A stretch of DNA of 64,000 bases from Candidatus Zhuqueibacterota bacterium (GCA_029262005.1 JAJDAG010000022.1:16411-80410), one strand, 5' to 3'. Positions 1 through 8,452 are shown, numbered from the stretch's first letter. The notes: a model not told the origin generated them from the letters alone. Numbers and translations: made by a program.

Positions 1-614
1 AATTCTTTCCCGAGGCCCGGGATGACCAGATAAAATTAACCATCGATAAGGCAAACACAAGCGGTATTGAGTTTTATTTGAAATACGATACCGGCAATAA
101 GTTTTCCTGGTGGGTTAGCTATGCGCTATCTCAGGCCGCCAACGATGTCCAGAATATCCAATACAAAGGGCGGCTTGTAAAGCAGACAGGAACGCTCCCT
201 CGTCCATGGGATCAACGACATACGATTAATTTCGACCTTAACTATCGTCTCAATAGAAGCTGGCATTTTAACCTTGCATGGCAATATCGCAGTGGTTGGC
301 CATACACACCTTTTGAGGTCAAGCGCATAGCCAGAGAAGATGGAACCTTTGCCTATTATCACGATTATGGTCTGTTTAATGGCAGCCGATACCCGGCGTA
401 TCATCGCCTGGACATGAGAATCAATAAGCATTTCCACACTTCAAAAGGGGAAATTACTATTTTTCTTCACATTATTAATGCATATAATCATGAAAATATT
501 AACAATTTTGATTTTTCTGTATTAGAGGAAAATGCTGACAATTTCCGCTTTGAAATTGATAAGGAAACCTGGTTTAGCATTCTGCCATTCATAGGCGTCA
601 GTTGGAAGTTATAG
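1..614 (+). CDS. TonB-dependent receptor, C-terminal fragment (cut by window start)
   Basis: The reading frame is open from base 3 to the stop at 612-614, so the real gene begins before the window. The visible ~203 residues alternate aromatic and polar residues as outer-membrane beta-strands do, including WHFNLAWQYRSGWPYTPF and a YPAYHRLDMRINKHF segment. Both are typical of the last strands of TonB-dependent receptors. The chain ends in GVSWKL, close to the usual aromatic C-terminus of a barrel. The substrate cannot be told because the plug domain is missing. An internal TTG at 78 is not a credible start. A mobile element begins 30 bp downstream of the stop. Confidence 0.75.
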   Translation, partial: FFPEARDDQIKLTIDKANTSGIEFYLKYDTGNKFSWWVSYALSQAANDVQNIQYKGRLVKQTGTLPRPWDQRHTINFDLNYRLNRSWHFNLAWQYRSGWPYTPFEVKRIAREDGTFAYYHDYGLFNGSRYPAYHRLDMRINKHFHTSKGEITIFLHIINAYNHENINNFDFSVLEENADNFRFEIDKETWFSILPFIGVSWKL

Positions 615-644
615 TTTCGGCGGGGTGATGGCCATTACTTTTTC

Positions 645-1326
645 GGCTCTATGTCGTTTTGTGTGGGTAAGTTTGAAAGAGATAGAAAGCCACGGATTGG
701 CACGGATGAGAACACGGATACAACGAACTTAAGATTGCTAAAGACGCCACCCTGCAAAAGGAGCCACAATTACTCAATGAGTTAAAAAGTAAAGTAAATT
801 AAAGTAGGAGCATGAATCAATTTCGGCAAAGAAACAGTCGAGTTCAAACGGCTTGTTTCTGAGCCTGAATAAAGTATAAATCCAAAGTAATTCTGCTGTA
901 ATATTTTATATTTACGACAGTTAGGCATTTAGCTAAATTCAAAGTCAGTATTTTTAACGCGGAGAACGCTGAGTTCGCAGAGTTAAAAATACTTTAATTT
1001 TAAAAAATATTTATCCTTGCAGAATATGGCCGGATTAAGTCATGATTTAAGGTCAAAAGCCATGCATCCGGTTGTCATTCAGGAGCGTCCTTTTGCAAAA
1101 ACTAACTGCTGTTAATTAAAAAGATTCCACCTGAATAACAGAGGCGCTGTGAATTAAGCAGGATAGTATCTTTACTTTATTTTACTCTGCGAACTCAGCG
1201 TACTCTGCGGTTTAAGAAAAATTCAAGTTAGCAAAAATCTGTGTTTCATCTGTGGAAATTCGTGAGGAATACTTATTTTGACGCGTAATTGATAACAACT
1301 GTACCCACACAGAGCAACACAGAACC
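645..1326. mobile_element. MITE-like non-autonomous element, copy 1 (682 bp)
   Basis: The sequence matches 30039-30722 at roughly 90 percent by eye, in the same orientation. Its ends form an imperfect 25-bp terminal inverted repeat at 645-669 and 1302-1326. Both outer ends begin GG(C/T)TCT when read inward, and the inner core TGTGTGGGTA / TACCCACACA is perfect. The flanks are near-identical 8-mers, ACTTTTTC at 637-644 and ATTTTTTC at 1327-1334, as expected for an 8-bp target duplication with one later change. There is no credible ORF. Two further inverted-repeat pairs lie inside (691-719 with 1237-1265, and 954-987 with 1181-1215), so the whole element can fold into a long hairpin. An 8-bp duplication and GG-starting ends occur in several DDE families, for example IS1595, IS6 and IS4. 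I cannot tell which transposase would move it. Confidence 0.85.
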
Positions 1327-1461
1327 ATTTTTTCGCTACAGTTGCATTAGCCAAATTTCAGTTTTCTTTCTTAAGATTGTCTTTCACGCTTGCCAGGCCT
1401 GGAATAAGAAGGCAACTGAGGTGACGCTAACCAGATATTTTGTTTAACGCAGGAGTCCCTG

Positions 1462-2310
1462 GTGACTGTCAGAAATCAGATATGTTTCGTGATTTTGCCT
1501 CTGCTCGTGCTTTCATGGCAAAATCCGTCGCACGCTCAAAGTGTGCAATCACCGCCAAAACCAAATTCCTTCAAATCCTTCGCCACGACTGTGGGCAGCG
1601 ACGTTTTGTATGTCTTCTCGGCCCCGGTTCGTATGGGACGAGAAGAAGGATTGACGCTCCTTACGCTTGCCACCGTCGCCACCGGTTTTATGGCATTTCT
1701 TGACGATCCAATCGACGAGCGCTTCATTGAAGGAGATGACTTTTACATCAAACCTGCAATCGGTCTTGCCAGAATTGGCGACAGCTATGACAGAGTTTCT
1801 TCGAGGATGATTTTGGCCGGTCTCTCCGCTTCCATGCTTACAGGCAGTCTGATTTTACAAGATCAGAAGCTCTTGGAGACCACGCGGCTCACAGTGGAAT
1901 CTGCTTTGATTGCCGGAGCGATTACCCAGGCGGCAAAGAGAATCTTCGGCCGGGCAAGACCATACACCGGCGAAGGGCCGGCCGAATTTGAGCCACTCAC
2001 GCTCAGAAGCGGGAAAGAGATTCGTTCGTTTCCCTCTGGGCACGCAACAAGCGCCTTCGCGATGATGACCGTCATCGCGAAACAGTACAATAAATGGTGG
2101 GTCAAGATCCCTGCCTATACAGTGGCGGTGGCGGTGGCTTTGCAACGCATTGATAGTCGCAACCACTGGAGCGCTGACGTTGTGGTGGGCGGCGCCATCG
2201 GTTACTGGGTCGGCAGTTCATTGGTGAATCGCTATAAGCAGCAATCAAACAAGAGGCTCGTGAATCCTTACATCCTCGGCGGCCGAGTAGGAGTGCTTGT
2301 CAATTTCTAA
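1462..2310 (+). CDS. PAP2-family phosphatase, exported or membrane-bound
   Basis: This 282-residue protein has a hydrophobic N-terminal signal ending near SHAQ, so it acts in the envelope. All three PAP2 motifs are present: KRIFGRARP (KX6RP), SFPSGH with the catalytic histidine, and SRNHWSAD (SRX5HX3D) with the nucleophilic histidine. Hydrophobic segments surround the motifs. The family removes phosphate from lipid phosphates such as undecaprenyl pyrophosphate or phosphatidic acid; the substrate here is unknown. The start is GTG at 1462, chosen because AGGAG at 1451-1455 lies six bases upstream. The PepSY-like lipoprotein gene follows within 60 bp and may be co-transcribed. Confidence 0.85.
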   Translation: MTVRNQICFVILPLLVLSWQNPSHAQSVQSPPKPNSFKSFATTVGSDVLYVFSAPVRMGREEGLTLLTLATVATGFMAFLDDPIDERFIEGDDFYIKPAIGLARIGDSYDRVSSRMILAGLSASMLTGSLILQDQKLLETTRLTVESALIAGAITQAAKRIFGRARPYTGEGPAEFEPLTLRSGKEIRSFPSGHATSAFAMMTVIAKQYNKWWVKIPAYTVAVAVALQRIDSRNHWSADVVVGGAIGYWVGSSLVNRYKQQSNKRLVNPYILGGRVGVLVNF

Positions 2311-2369
2311 CCGGAATTATGCATCGACTTTGTGGTCGCATTTTTATTTTTATATCCGTAATTTATTTT

Positions 2370-2870
2370 ATGAACCCCATTCGAATAATATCACTTCTGC
2401 TTTCTGCTTTCTGCGTGCTCGTCGTTTTCAATAGTTGCCATGCTCCCGACGAACGAAAGCTTGCCGAAACACAGGTCCCTGCCGCAATCTTGAGCACTTT
2501 TGCTGAAATGTACCCCAATGCCGTTGTGCGCGAATACAGCGAAGAAGTAGAAGAGGGTCAAAATGTTTACGAAATCTCCTTTAGAGTCGACGGCCGGAAA
2601 ATGGAAATTCTCTATTTGCACGATGGTACGGTCATCGAGACAGTGGAGACAATCTCTGACCGTGATCTGCCGGTATCCATCAAAGATGCGCTAAAGAACA
2701 ACTTCGGCAACTCTGAGATTAAAGAAACGAAGCGCGTTTACAAAGATTCGGACGTTTTCTATGAGGTGGAGATCAGCGTCTTACCTGACGGAGGGGCCGG
2801 GGCCCGCGAGATCCTGTTTTCAGCCGAAGGCAAAGTGATGGAAGAAGAGGATGAAGAAGACATAGACTAA
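2370..2870 (+). CDS. PepSY-like lipoprotein
   Basis: Read from ATG 2370, the 166-residue product starts with a lipoprotein signal (hydrophobic run, then FNSC), so it is probably lipid-anchored in the envelope. The rest resembles two PepSY-like repeats (the PF11396 beta-lactamase-inhibitor-like fold): an amphipathic helix of the type VPAAILSTFAEMYPNA, then strands with EVEEGQNVYEISF and later DVFYEVEISV, each closing on a GT/GK turn. The C-terminus is strongly acidic (EEEDEEDID). An in-frame ATG at 2319 would add 17 residues and spoil the signal peptide. Neither start has a clear ribosome binding site. Such proteins are often found beside envelope genes, but no defined role is known. Confidence 0.65.
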   Translation: MNPIRIISLLLSAFCVLVVFNSCHAPDERKLAETQVPAAILSTFAEMYPNAVVREYSEEVEEGQNVYEISFRVDGRKMEILYLHDGTVIETVETISDRDLPVSIKDALKNNFGNSEIKETKRVYKDSDVFYEVEISVLPDGGAGAREILFSAEGKVMEEEDEEDID

Positions 2871-3309
2871 ATCGCTTTCGTGATGGCAAAAAATCGGTGT
2901 AGTGAATTTCAGCACCGGCTGAAAAACTCCTCATGCATACCAAAAACCGCTCCTGCCGTTGAGCAAAAATTCATCGTCATTCATATTCTATTTACCTTGA
3001 TTCGCCACGTTGAGCACAAAAATCACTTGCTTTGCGCCCATCAAAACAAGTCTTCAACAATGACAACACCCACCTGTTCAGAGGTAAACCTTTAAACGGA
3101 CTATTGTCCAAAAGCTCAAAATCTCGTGCATACGGTATATACTTCACATCCTCCAATGCGTGTGTAAAACCCAACATAAAAGACAATATCGTCTTTGACA
3201 ATTCTTTCATATCCATTGGATTCATCCCGTTCTTTTTTAAATTTCATAAATAATAGTAATATGAATTGTGTGCTGCAATGCAACAAGTTGTTTAAACAGG
3301 GAGATAAGT
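2871..3309. other. Gene-free stretch before the stressosome operon
   Basis: About 440 bp separate the PepSY-like gene from rsbR. Short ORFs of 71-77 codons exist on both strands, but none has a good ribosome binding site or a recognisable product. The part nearest rsbR (about 3230-3270) is AT-rich and is where a promoter would be expected, but I see no convincing -35/-10 pair. Confidence 0.5.
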
Positions 3310-4245
3310 ATGTCACAAATGCAAACTCAGGGCACAAATGGGGAAATAATCGGTCTTAAAGAGTGGGAGCAACGAAAAGAGTTCGTTGGTTTTACAGAAA
3401 AAGATGCAAGATTGTTAAGGGAGTTTCAGCCAATTGCAGAGGATTGCGTTGATGCTTTTCTGGAAGAATTATACAAAAAGCTTTTACAAGTTGAGGAGAC
3501 GAAGTCGTTTTTCCCGGACGAAACCATGCTCAACCGAGTCAGGAAACTTCAAAAAACATATTTTCTTGAGTTGACGGCAGGAGACTACGGCGAATCCTAT
3601 TTGAATAATCGTCTGCAAATTGGCCGGATTCATTATAGAATTGGTTTATCACCACGCTGGTACATTGGAACTTATTCAATATACCAAGGGCTTGCAATAC
3701 CGCGCTTGCTCCAAGCCTTAAAGGGTGATTATGATAAAATGCTAAGAGCTCTTTCAGCATTGATCAAAATAATCCAACTGGATCAAGAGTTGGCAATCAC
3801 GACCTACATTACATCGGCCGAAAGGGTCATCACACAACAATCGCGGGAAATTCTGGCGATTTCCACACCGGTTGTTCAAATGTGGGAAGGCATCCTTGTC
3901 GCACCCCTTATCGGCACATTGGATAGTCAACGTACCGAGCAGTTTATGGAGCGATTGCTTGAAAGTGTCGTTAAGACCAATTCACAAGTTGCTCTGGTAG
4001 ACATAACCGGTGTGCCGACAATTGATACCCAGACTGCTCAGTACCTCATTGAGGCTGTAAACGCAGTGAAATTGCTGGGTGCGCAAGTTGTGCTAACCGG
4101 CATATGTCCGGCAATTGCGCAAACGCTTGTGCATCTCGGTATCGAACTTACTGATGTTGTTACCTGCGCCTCACTGGCAGCGGGGGTGCGATATGCACTA
4201 AAGAATAAGGAATTGAACGGTGCAAGCAAGAACGAAAGTTTTTGA
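3310..4245 (+). CDS. rsbR: Globin-coupled RsbR-type stressosome sensor
   Basis: This 311-residue protein combines an N-terminal globin-coupled sensor domain (about residues 15-170) with a C-terminal STAS domain (about 190-300). The globin part carries the family signature IGRIHYRIGL, in which His108 is the expected proximal haem ligand, followed by RWYIGTY. The STAS part has DITGVPTIDT, and Thr240 sits where RsbR proteins are phosphorylated by RsbT. The inferred role is to sense oxygen or another haem ligand within a stressosome built with RsbS. ATG 3310 is preferred over an upstream in-frame start at 3268 because GGGAG lies just upstream and the globin homology begins after it. It is the first gene of a tight five-gene operon. 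Confidence 0.9.
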   Translation: MSQMQTQGTNGEIIGLKEWEQRKEFVGFTEKDARLLREFQPIAEDCVDAFLEELYKKLLQVEETKSFFPDETMLNRVRKLQKTYFLELTAGDYGESYLNNRLQIGRIHYRIGLSPRWYIGTYSIYQGLAIPRLLQALKGDYDKMLRALSALIKIIQLDQELAITTYITSAERVITQQSREILAISTPVVQMWEGILVAPLIGTLDSQRTEQFMERLLESVVKTNSQVALVDITGVPTIDTQTAQYLIEAVNAVKLLGAQVVLTGICPAIAQTLVHLGIELTDVVTCASLAAGVRYALKNKELNGASKNESF

Positions 4246-4258
4246 GGAGAAGGAAAAG

Positions 4259-4636
4259 ATGACAAACGAAGGTATTGCCGTTATCAAAGTGCGTGATGTG
4301 CTGATGGTCGTAATACCGCCTGAACCGGATGACGAAACCGTATCTAATTTGCAGAATCAAATATTGCGGGCTATAGAAAAGAATGAAGCGAGCGGGCTTG
4401 TGCTCGACATTTCCACGGTGGAGGTACTAGATTCCTATTTTGCACGGATGGTTTCAGAGACCACCAAGATGGTTGCGCTAATGGGTGCAAGAACAGTTAT
4501 CGCAGGCATGCGCCCAAGTGTCGCTATTGCTACAATTGAACTGGGATTAACTCTCGGCAACACTCTGACGGCTTTAAGTGTAGACCGCGCCTTTGATATC
4601 TTGCACAATGCATCCAATGGCATGAAACCACGATGA
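4259..4636 (+). CDS. rsbS: RsbS-type STAS scaffold protein
   Basis: A single STAS domain of 125 residues, the usual size for RsbS. Ser59, in VLDSYFARMV, falls at the same number as the RsbT-phosphorylated serine of Bacillus RsbS. The protein should form the stressosome core with RsbR and hold RsbT until it is phosphorylated. ATG 4259 is chosen because GAGGAGAAGG lies directly upstream; an in-frame start at 4220 would overlap the end of rsbR and add a non-conserved leader. The last four bases (ATGA) overlap the rsbT start, which implies coupled translation. Confidence 0.92.
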   Translation: MTNEGIAVIKVRDVLMVVIPPEPDDETVSNLQNQILRAIEKNEASGLVLDISTVEVLDSYFARMVSETTKMVALMGARTVIAGMRPSVAIATIELGLTLGNTLTALSVDRAFDILHNASNGMKPR

Positions 4637-5043
4637 TTGAAAAACAAGATCACGAAATACCAATTCGTTTAGAGAGCGATATCATCACCGTTCGGAAACA
4701 AGTCCGCACTGTGGCCACCGACTTAGGATTTGGGCTGACGGATGTAACACGGATTGTAACCTCCGCATCTGAATTAGCACGAAACATTATGAGTTATGCG
4801 GGAGCCGGGGTCATGCGGTGGTTTGCCATAGAGTCTGAGCACAGAACCGGCATTGAATTGACATTTGCAGACAATGGACCAGGTATAATTGACATTGAAG
4901 CCGCCAGTGAACCGGGTTACAGTAGCAATGGAGGACTGGGCATGGGATTGCCCGGAACGAAGCGCCTGATGGATGAAATGGAGATTCAATCTGAAGTCGG
5001 TGAGGGCACAACCGTCATAATAAAAAAATGGTTAAAGAAATAA
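4633..5043 (+). CDS. rsbT: RsbT-type switch kinase
   Basis: A 136-residue GHKL serine/threonine kinase. The N-box is SELARNIMSYA with its Glu and Asn, the G1 box is DNGPGI and the G2 box is GGLGMGLPGTK, so the ATP site is complete. RsbT kinases phosphorylate RsbR and RsbS under stress, leave the complex and activate a downstream partner. In Bacillus that partner is the RsbU phosphatase; none is encoded nearby, so the partner here is probably the next gene products. The gene overlaps rsbS by 4 bp and is followed by the fusion gene after 4 bp. Confidence 0.92.
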   Translation: MIEKQDHEIPIRLESDIITVRKQVRTVATDLGFGLTDVTRIVTSASELARNIMSYAGAGVMRWFAIESEHRTGIELTFADNGPGIIDIEAASEPGYSSNGGLGMGLPGTKRLMDEMEIQSEVGEGTTVIIKKWLKK

Positions 5044-5047
5044 AAAG

Positions 5048-6070
5048 ATGCAACATTCTCTGACGCAAACAATCGAAATTACGCACGCCAGTGACGTATA
5101 TATCGCTAGAGAAGCTGTTAAAAACATAGCGCTTGAAATCGGTTTTGCTCACAAACCATGTGGAGAGCTTGAATTGGTTGTGACGGAACTCGCTACCAAT
5201 CTGGTTAAGCATGCACAGTTTGGCTCACTGACAATTAAATCGACTTCGTTTGATGGCTGTGGCGGCATTCAAATAGAAACTTATGACAAAGGCCCCGGAA
5301 TTCAGAATGTAGATCAAGCAATGTGCGATGGCTATTCATCTATTGGAAGTTTCGGTTACGGTCTCGGCACAATCAACCGAATTGTGGATGAATTTGTAAT
5401 TTCATCGAAATCCGGTGAAAACAACACCACATATATGTTGTGCAAAAAATGGCTGCCTGATGAAACATCCGGCAACAAGTCCTGCCCACTCACATTTGGA
5501 ATAGCTTCGCGTGCCCACCCCCAATGCTCGGTAAATGGAGACGCCTTCGTTGTGAAAAAAGGAAATAAGGCTGCACTTGTGGCTGTAATCGATGGCCTTG
5601 GCCATGGTCAGTTAGCACACCTGGCATCGCAGAAAGCCCGGTCTTACATAGAAAATCATTTTGAACAACCACTCTTAAAAATATTTCAGGGCGTAGATCA
5701 CACATGCCAGTCAACCCGGGGAGTGGTTATGGCTCTCGCCCGCTTCGATTGGGAACAAATGCTACTGAGCTTTGCAAGTGTCGGAAATATCGATGCCCGT
5801 GTCTTCGGCAGTTCCGAGCCGACACGCTTCATCTTTAGACGCGGCATTGTGGGGAGAAAAGCGCCGAACCCGAAAGTAACTCAACATCGTTGGGAAGAAA
5901 AAAGTATGCTGATTCTCTTCTCTGATGGTCTGAAAAATCATTGGACGCGGGATGAATTGGCCCAATTTCCCAGGCAACCGGTGAGTAGTGTCGCGCACCG
6001 ACTACTGCGGAAATATTCCAGAGACAACGATGATGCGACAGTAATTGTAGTAGGGAATGCTACACCATGA
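5048..6070 (+). CDS. RsbT-like kinase fused to RsbX-like SpoIIE phosphatase
   Basis: This 340-residue protein joins two activities. Residues about 1-135 are a second RsbT/RsbW-like GHKL domain with an N-box (VVTELATNLVKHA), a G1 box (DKGPGI) and a G2 box (FGYGLGTINR). Residues about 145-340 are a compact PP2C/SpoIIE domain of RsbX type with metal-binding aspartates in VIDGLGHG, FSDGLKNHW and RDNDDATVIVV. RsbX resets the stressosome by dephosphorylating RsbR and RsbS. The fusion could therefore both sense the released state and reset it, or act as a kinase-phosphatase switch on the GGDEF-EAL partner. Both roles are inferred. It starts four bases after rsbT and overlaps the next gene by 4 bp. 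Confidence 0.85.
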   Translation: MQHSLTQTIEITHASDVYIAREAVKNIALEIGFAHKPCGELELVVTELATNLVKHAQFGSLTIKSTSFDGCGGIQIETYDKGPGIQNVDQAMCDGYSSIGSFGYGLGTINRIVDEFVISSKSGENNTTYMLCKKWLPDETSGNKSCPLTFGIASRAHPQCSVNGDAFVVKKGNKAALVAVIDGLGHGQLAHLASQKARSYIENHFEQPLLKIFQGVDHTCQSTRGVVMALARFDWEQMLLSFASVGNIDARVFGSSEPTRFIFRRGIVGRKAPNPKVTQHRWEEKSMLILFSDGLKNHWTRDELAQFPRQPVSSVAHRLLRKYSRDNDDATVIVVGNATP

Positions 6071-7500
6071 ACAAAGAAGAATTGCAACAACGACTTGCGG
6101 CGGCTGAGGAATACAGTCGCGCTTTGGCTGCAGAATTGGAGGAAACAAATAAAGGGTTGATGGCCATAACCCTGGAATTGGAAAAAATGCGCCAGTTAGA
6201 ACGCCATTTAGCCTACCATGATTCACTTACCAGTCTGCCCAATCGGGAATTGTTTTACGATCGCCTGAATAATGCCGTTGCCCGGGCAAAAAGAAATGGA
6301 CATAAAGTGGCGGTGCTATTTCTCGATTTAGATGACTTCAAACAAATCAATGATTCTTTTGGTCATGATATCGGAGATCAATTGCTCAAGTCCGTAGCGC
6401 AACGTCTGCAGGATAGCATTCGTGAATGCGATGCCGTTGCCCGATTAGGAGGGGATGAGTTCACCATATTATTAGATCAGATTCCACGGATGCAAGATGC
6501 CGCCAGCGTGGCAAAAAAAATTCAAAATACTGTATCAAGTCCGTTTATTTTAGATGGAAATGAGTTAAACATTGCAATCAGCATCGGAATAAGCCTGTAC
6601 CCAAATGATGGGCAAGATGCGGAGATTCTTATAAAACATGCTGACGCTGCTATGTACCGGGTTAAAAGCGAGGATACAAACTGTTGCCGGTTTTATGACG
6701 AAGCAAGGAAAGCTGGTGCTGCGAATGGCTCCGATTTAGAGAATGAACTCAGAATTGCAATCGAAAATGGCGAGTTGGAGCTCCACTACCAACCTCAGGT
6801 TGATTTGAGAACAAAACAAATCATCGGTGTTGAAGCACTAGTCCGTTGGCAACACCCCGATCATGGTTTTTTGCCACCATCTGAATTTATTTCTCTGGCA
6901 GAAGAAACAGGGCTAATCGTGCCGCTTGGAGAATGGGTTTTAAACACTGGTTGTGAGCAAAACAAAGCCTGGCAAATGTCAGGTTTACCTCCAATACGCC
7001 TGGCAATTAACCTCTCTGCCCGGCAATTTCGGGTTTTAAGATTGCAAGAAACTGTAAATCAGGTACTGCAAAAAACCGGGCTTAATCCGTCTCTTCTTGT
7101 TTTGGAACTCACAGAATCAAGTGCTATGCAAAATGTAGAAGTCACCATTATGACTCTAAATAATTTGAGAGACATGGGTGTCCGCATTGCAATGGACGAT
7201 TTTGGTACCGGGTACGCTTCATTGAATTACCTGAAACGATTTCCCATAGATATACTAAAAATCGATCGCTCCTTCGTAAATGGGCTGCATAGCAATCAGG
7301 ACGACTGGGCGATTATTTCCGCGATTGTGGCAATGACACATAGCTTAAAATTGAAAGTGCTAGCCGAGGGTGTTGAAAAAGAAGAACAACTTACGTATTT
7401 GCGATCACTGAAATGCGATGAATTTCAGGGTTTCTATTTTAGCCGCCCCCTCCCCGTTGACGCTTGTACCGAGCTACTGCAGTCACAGGCTGCAACTTAA
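6067..7500 (+). CDS. GGDEF-EAL c-di-GMP protein, stressosome output
   Basis: The 477-residue cytoplasmic protein starts with a coiled coil (about 1-45), followed by a GGDEF domain with an intact GGDEF active site at 128-132 and an RECD inhibitory site five residues before it. The EAL domain follows, with EAL at 256-258, LTESSAM, DDFGTGYASL and EGVE. Both diguanylate cyclase and phosphodiesterase activities look possible. It has no sensor domain of its own, and the 4-bp overlap with the kinase-phosphatase fusion says the stressosome provides the input, probably through the coiled coil. C-di-GMP usually controls motility, adhesion and matrix production. Confidence 0.92.
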   Translation: MNKEELQQRLAAAEEYSRALAAELEETNKGLMAITLELEKMRQLERHLAYHDSLTSLPNRELFYDRLNNAVARAKRNGHKVAVLFLDLDDFKQINDSFGHDIGDQLLKSVAQRLQDSIRECDAVARLGGDEFTILLDQIPRMQDAASVAKKIQNTVSSPFILDGNELNIAISIGISLYPNDGQDAEILIKHADAAMYRVKSEDTNCCRFYDEARKAGAANGSDLENELRIAIENGELELHYQPQVDLRTKQIIGVEALVRWQHPDHGFLPPSEFISLAEETGLIVPLGEWVLNTGCEQNKAWQMSGLPPIRLAINLSARQFRVLRLQETVNQVLQKTGLNPSLLVLELTESSAMQNVEVTIMTLNNLRDMGVRIAMDDFGTGYASLNYLKRFPIDILKIDRSFVNGLHSNQDDWAIISAIVAMTHSLKLKVLAEGVEKEEQLTYLRSLKCDEFQGFYFSRPLPVDACTELLQSQAAT

Positions 7501-7744
7501 ACCATCCTGTTGTCTTTAGCCTGAATAATTCACAGCCCCCTTGTCATTCCGGAGATTTTTTTTAGTTTACAGCAGTTTACCAAGCTAACAAGACGCCTCC
7601 TGAATTATGCATCAGCCACAGAGGCGCAGAGTTTAAAAAACAGATAATTGAAGCTTGCAAAATGTGAGAACCCTCATTCGCTCTTAAAATTTTTCTTTAT
7701 TGAGAGCATTTGTTCTAAGTTCTGTGTGCTCTGTGGAAAAATTT
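7501..7744. repeat. Repeat-derived spacer related to the MITE-like element
   Basis: This 244-bp gap holds motifs shared with the mobile element at 645-1326 but out of context: CTGTGAATTATTCAGG on the minus strand near 7519-7535, TGTCATTCCGGAG near 7540, CACAGAGGCGCAGAGTTTAA near 7617, and TCTGTGTGCTCTGTGG near 7721. The last two are roughly complementary and could pair. I read it as a decayed or recombined relative of that repeat family. This is by eye only. Confidence 0.45.
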
Positions 7745-8452
7745 ATGAATAAAGCAAATACAGAAAAAAATTTACACAACGAAAAAAAGGCCATGCCGGA
7801 AAAAATAGAACGAGCACAAGAGCTAATCAAAAATCAAGACAATGAAACGCTTAAACAATTACTCTCTGCAAATCCAGAAATTTCCAATGCAATTACTGCA
7901 CACGGTGTTTCGCTATTGACTTTTTCGGCTTATTGCAGAAATCAAGGAGCCATTCAATTAATCAGAAGCAAAAAAAGCGACATTGACTTTTTTGAGTCAG
8001 TTATTCTTGGTGATTTAGAGCTTGCTGAAAGATACCTTGCCAAAACGCCTGCTCTAATAGAAACATTTAGCGCTGACGGCTTTGGAGCGCTGGGTCTGGC
8101 TTGTTTTTTTGACCAATTCAAATTGGCGAAGATGTTGATCAATGGTGGGGCAAAAATTGACCAACCTTCTAATAATGATTTCAGTGTTTATCCCATTCAC
8201 TCAGCTTGTGCCGTTTCAAATTTTGAAATAACTGAATTGTTAATCAAGCGTGGCGCCAATGTGAATGTCAAACAACAAAGCGGGGTGACTCCGTTACATT
8301 CAGCCGCACATAACGGCAATCTGGAAATCGCTAAACTATTGATTGAAAACGGGGCTGATGTTTCGGCCCAAACGACCACAGGACAAACTCCTTTAGACTT
8401 GGCTAAGGAAAAGAACTTTAAAGAAATTATGAATTGTTTAGAGCAAAGTTAA
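7745..8452 (+). CDS. Ankyrin-repeat protein
   Basis: This 235-residue cytoplasmic protein has a lysine-rich helical N-terminus followed by ankyrin repeats. The best repeats are in the C-terminal half: YPIHSACAVSNFEITELLIK, then TPLHSAAHNGNLEIAKLLIE, then TPLDLAKEKNFKEIM; earlier repeats are degenerate. Ankyrin proteins bind other proteins, and the partner is unknown. An in-frame ORF reaches back to 7700, but its first 15 codons lie in repeat-derived DNA, so I use ATG 7745; ATG 7793 is also possible. It stands alone after the stressosome operon, and its low GC content differs from the genes downstream. Confidence 0.75.
   Translation: MNKANTEKNLHNEKKAMPEKIERAQELIKNQDNETLKQLLSANPEISNAITAHGVSLLTFSAYCRNQGAIQLIRSKKSDIDFFESVILGDLELAERYLAKTPALIETFSADGFGALGLACFFDQFKLAKMLINGGAKIDQPSNNDFSVYPIHSACAVSNFEITELLIKRGANVNVKQQSGVTPLHSAAHNGNLEIAKLLIENGADVSAQTTTGQTPLDLAKEKNFKEIMNCLEQS

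Noticed and set aside
2992..3225. A 77-codon minus-strand ORF upstream of rsbR
   Set aside because: Its start has no proper ribosome binding site, it has no recognisable domain, and it overlaps the region where the rsbR promoter should be. Possible but not supported.
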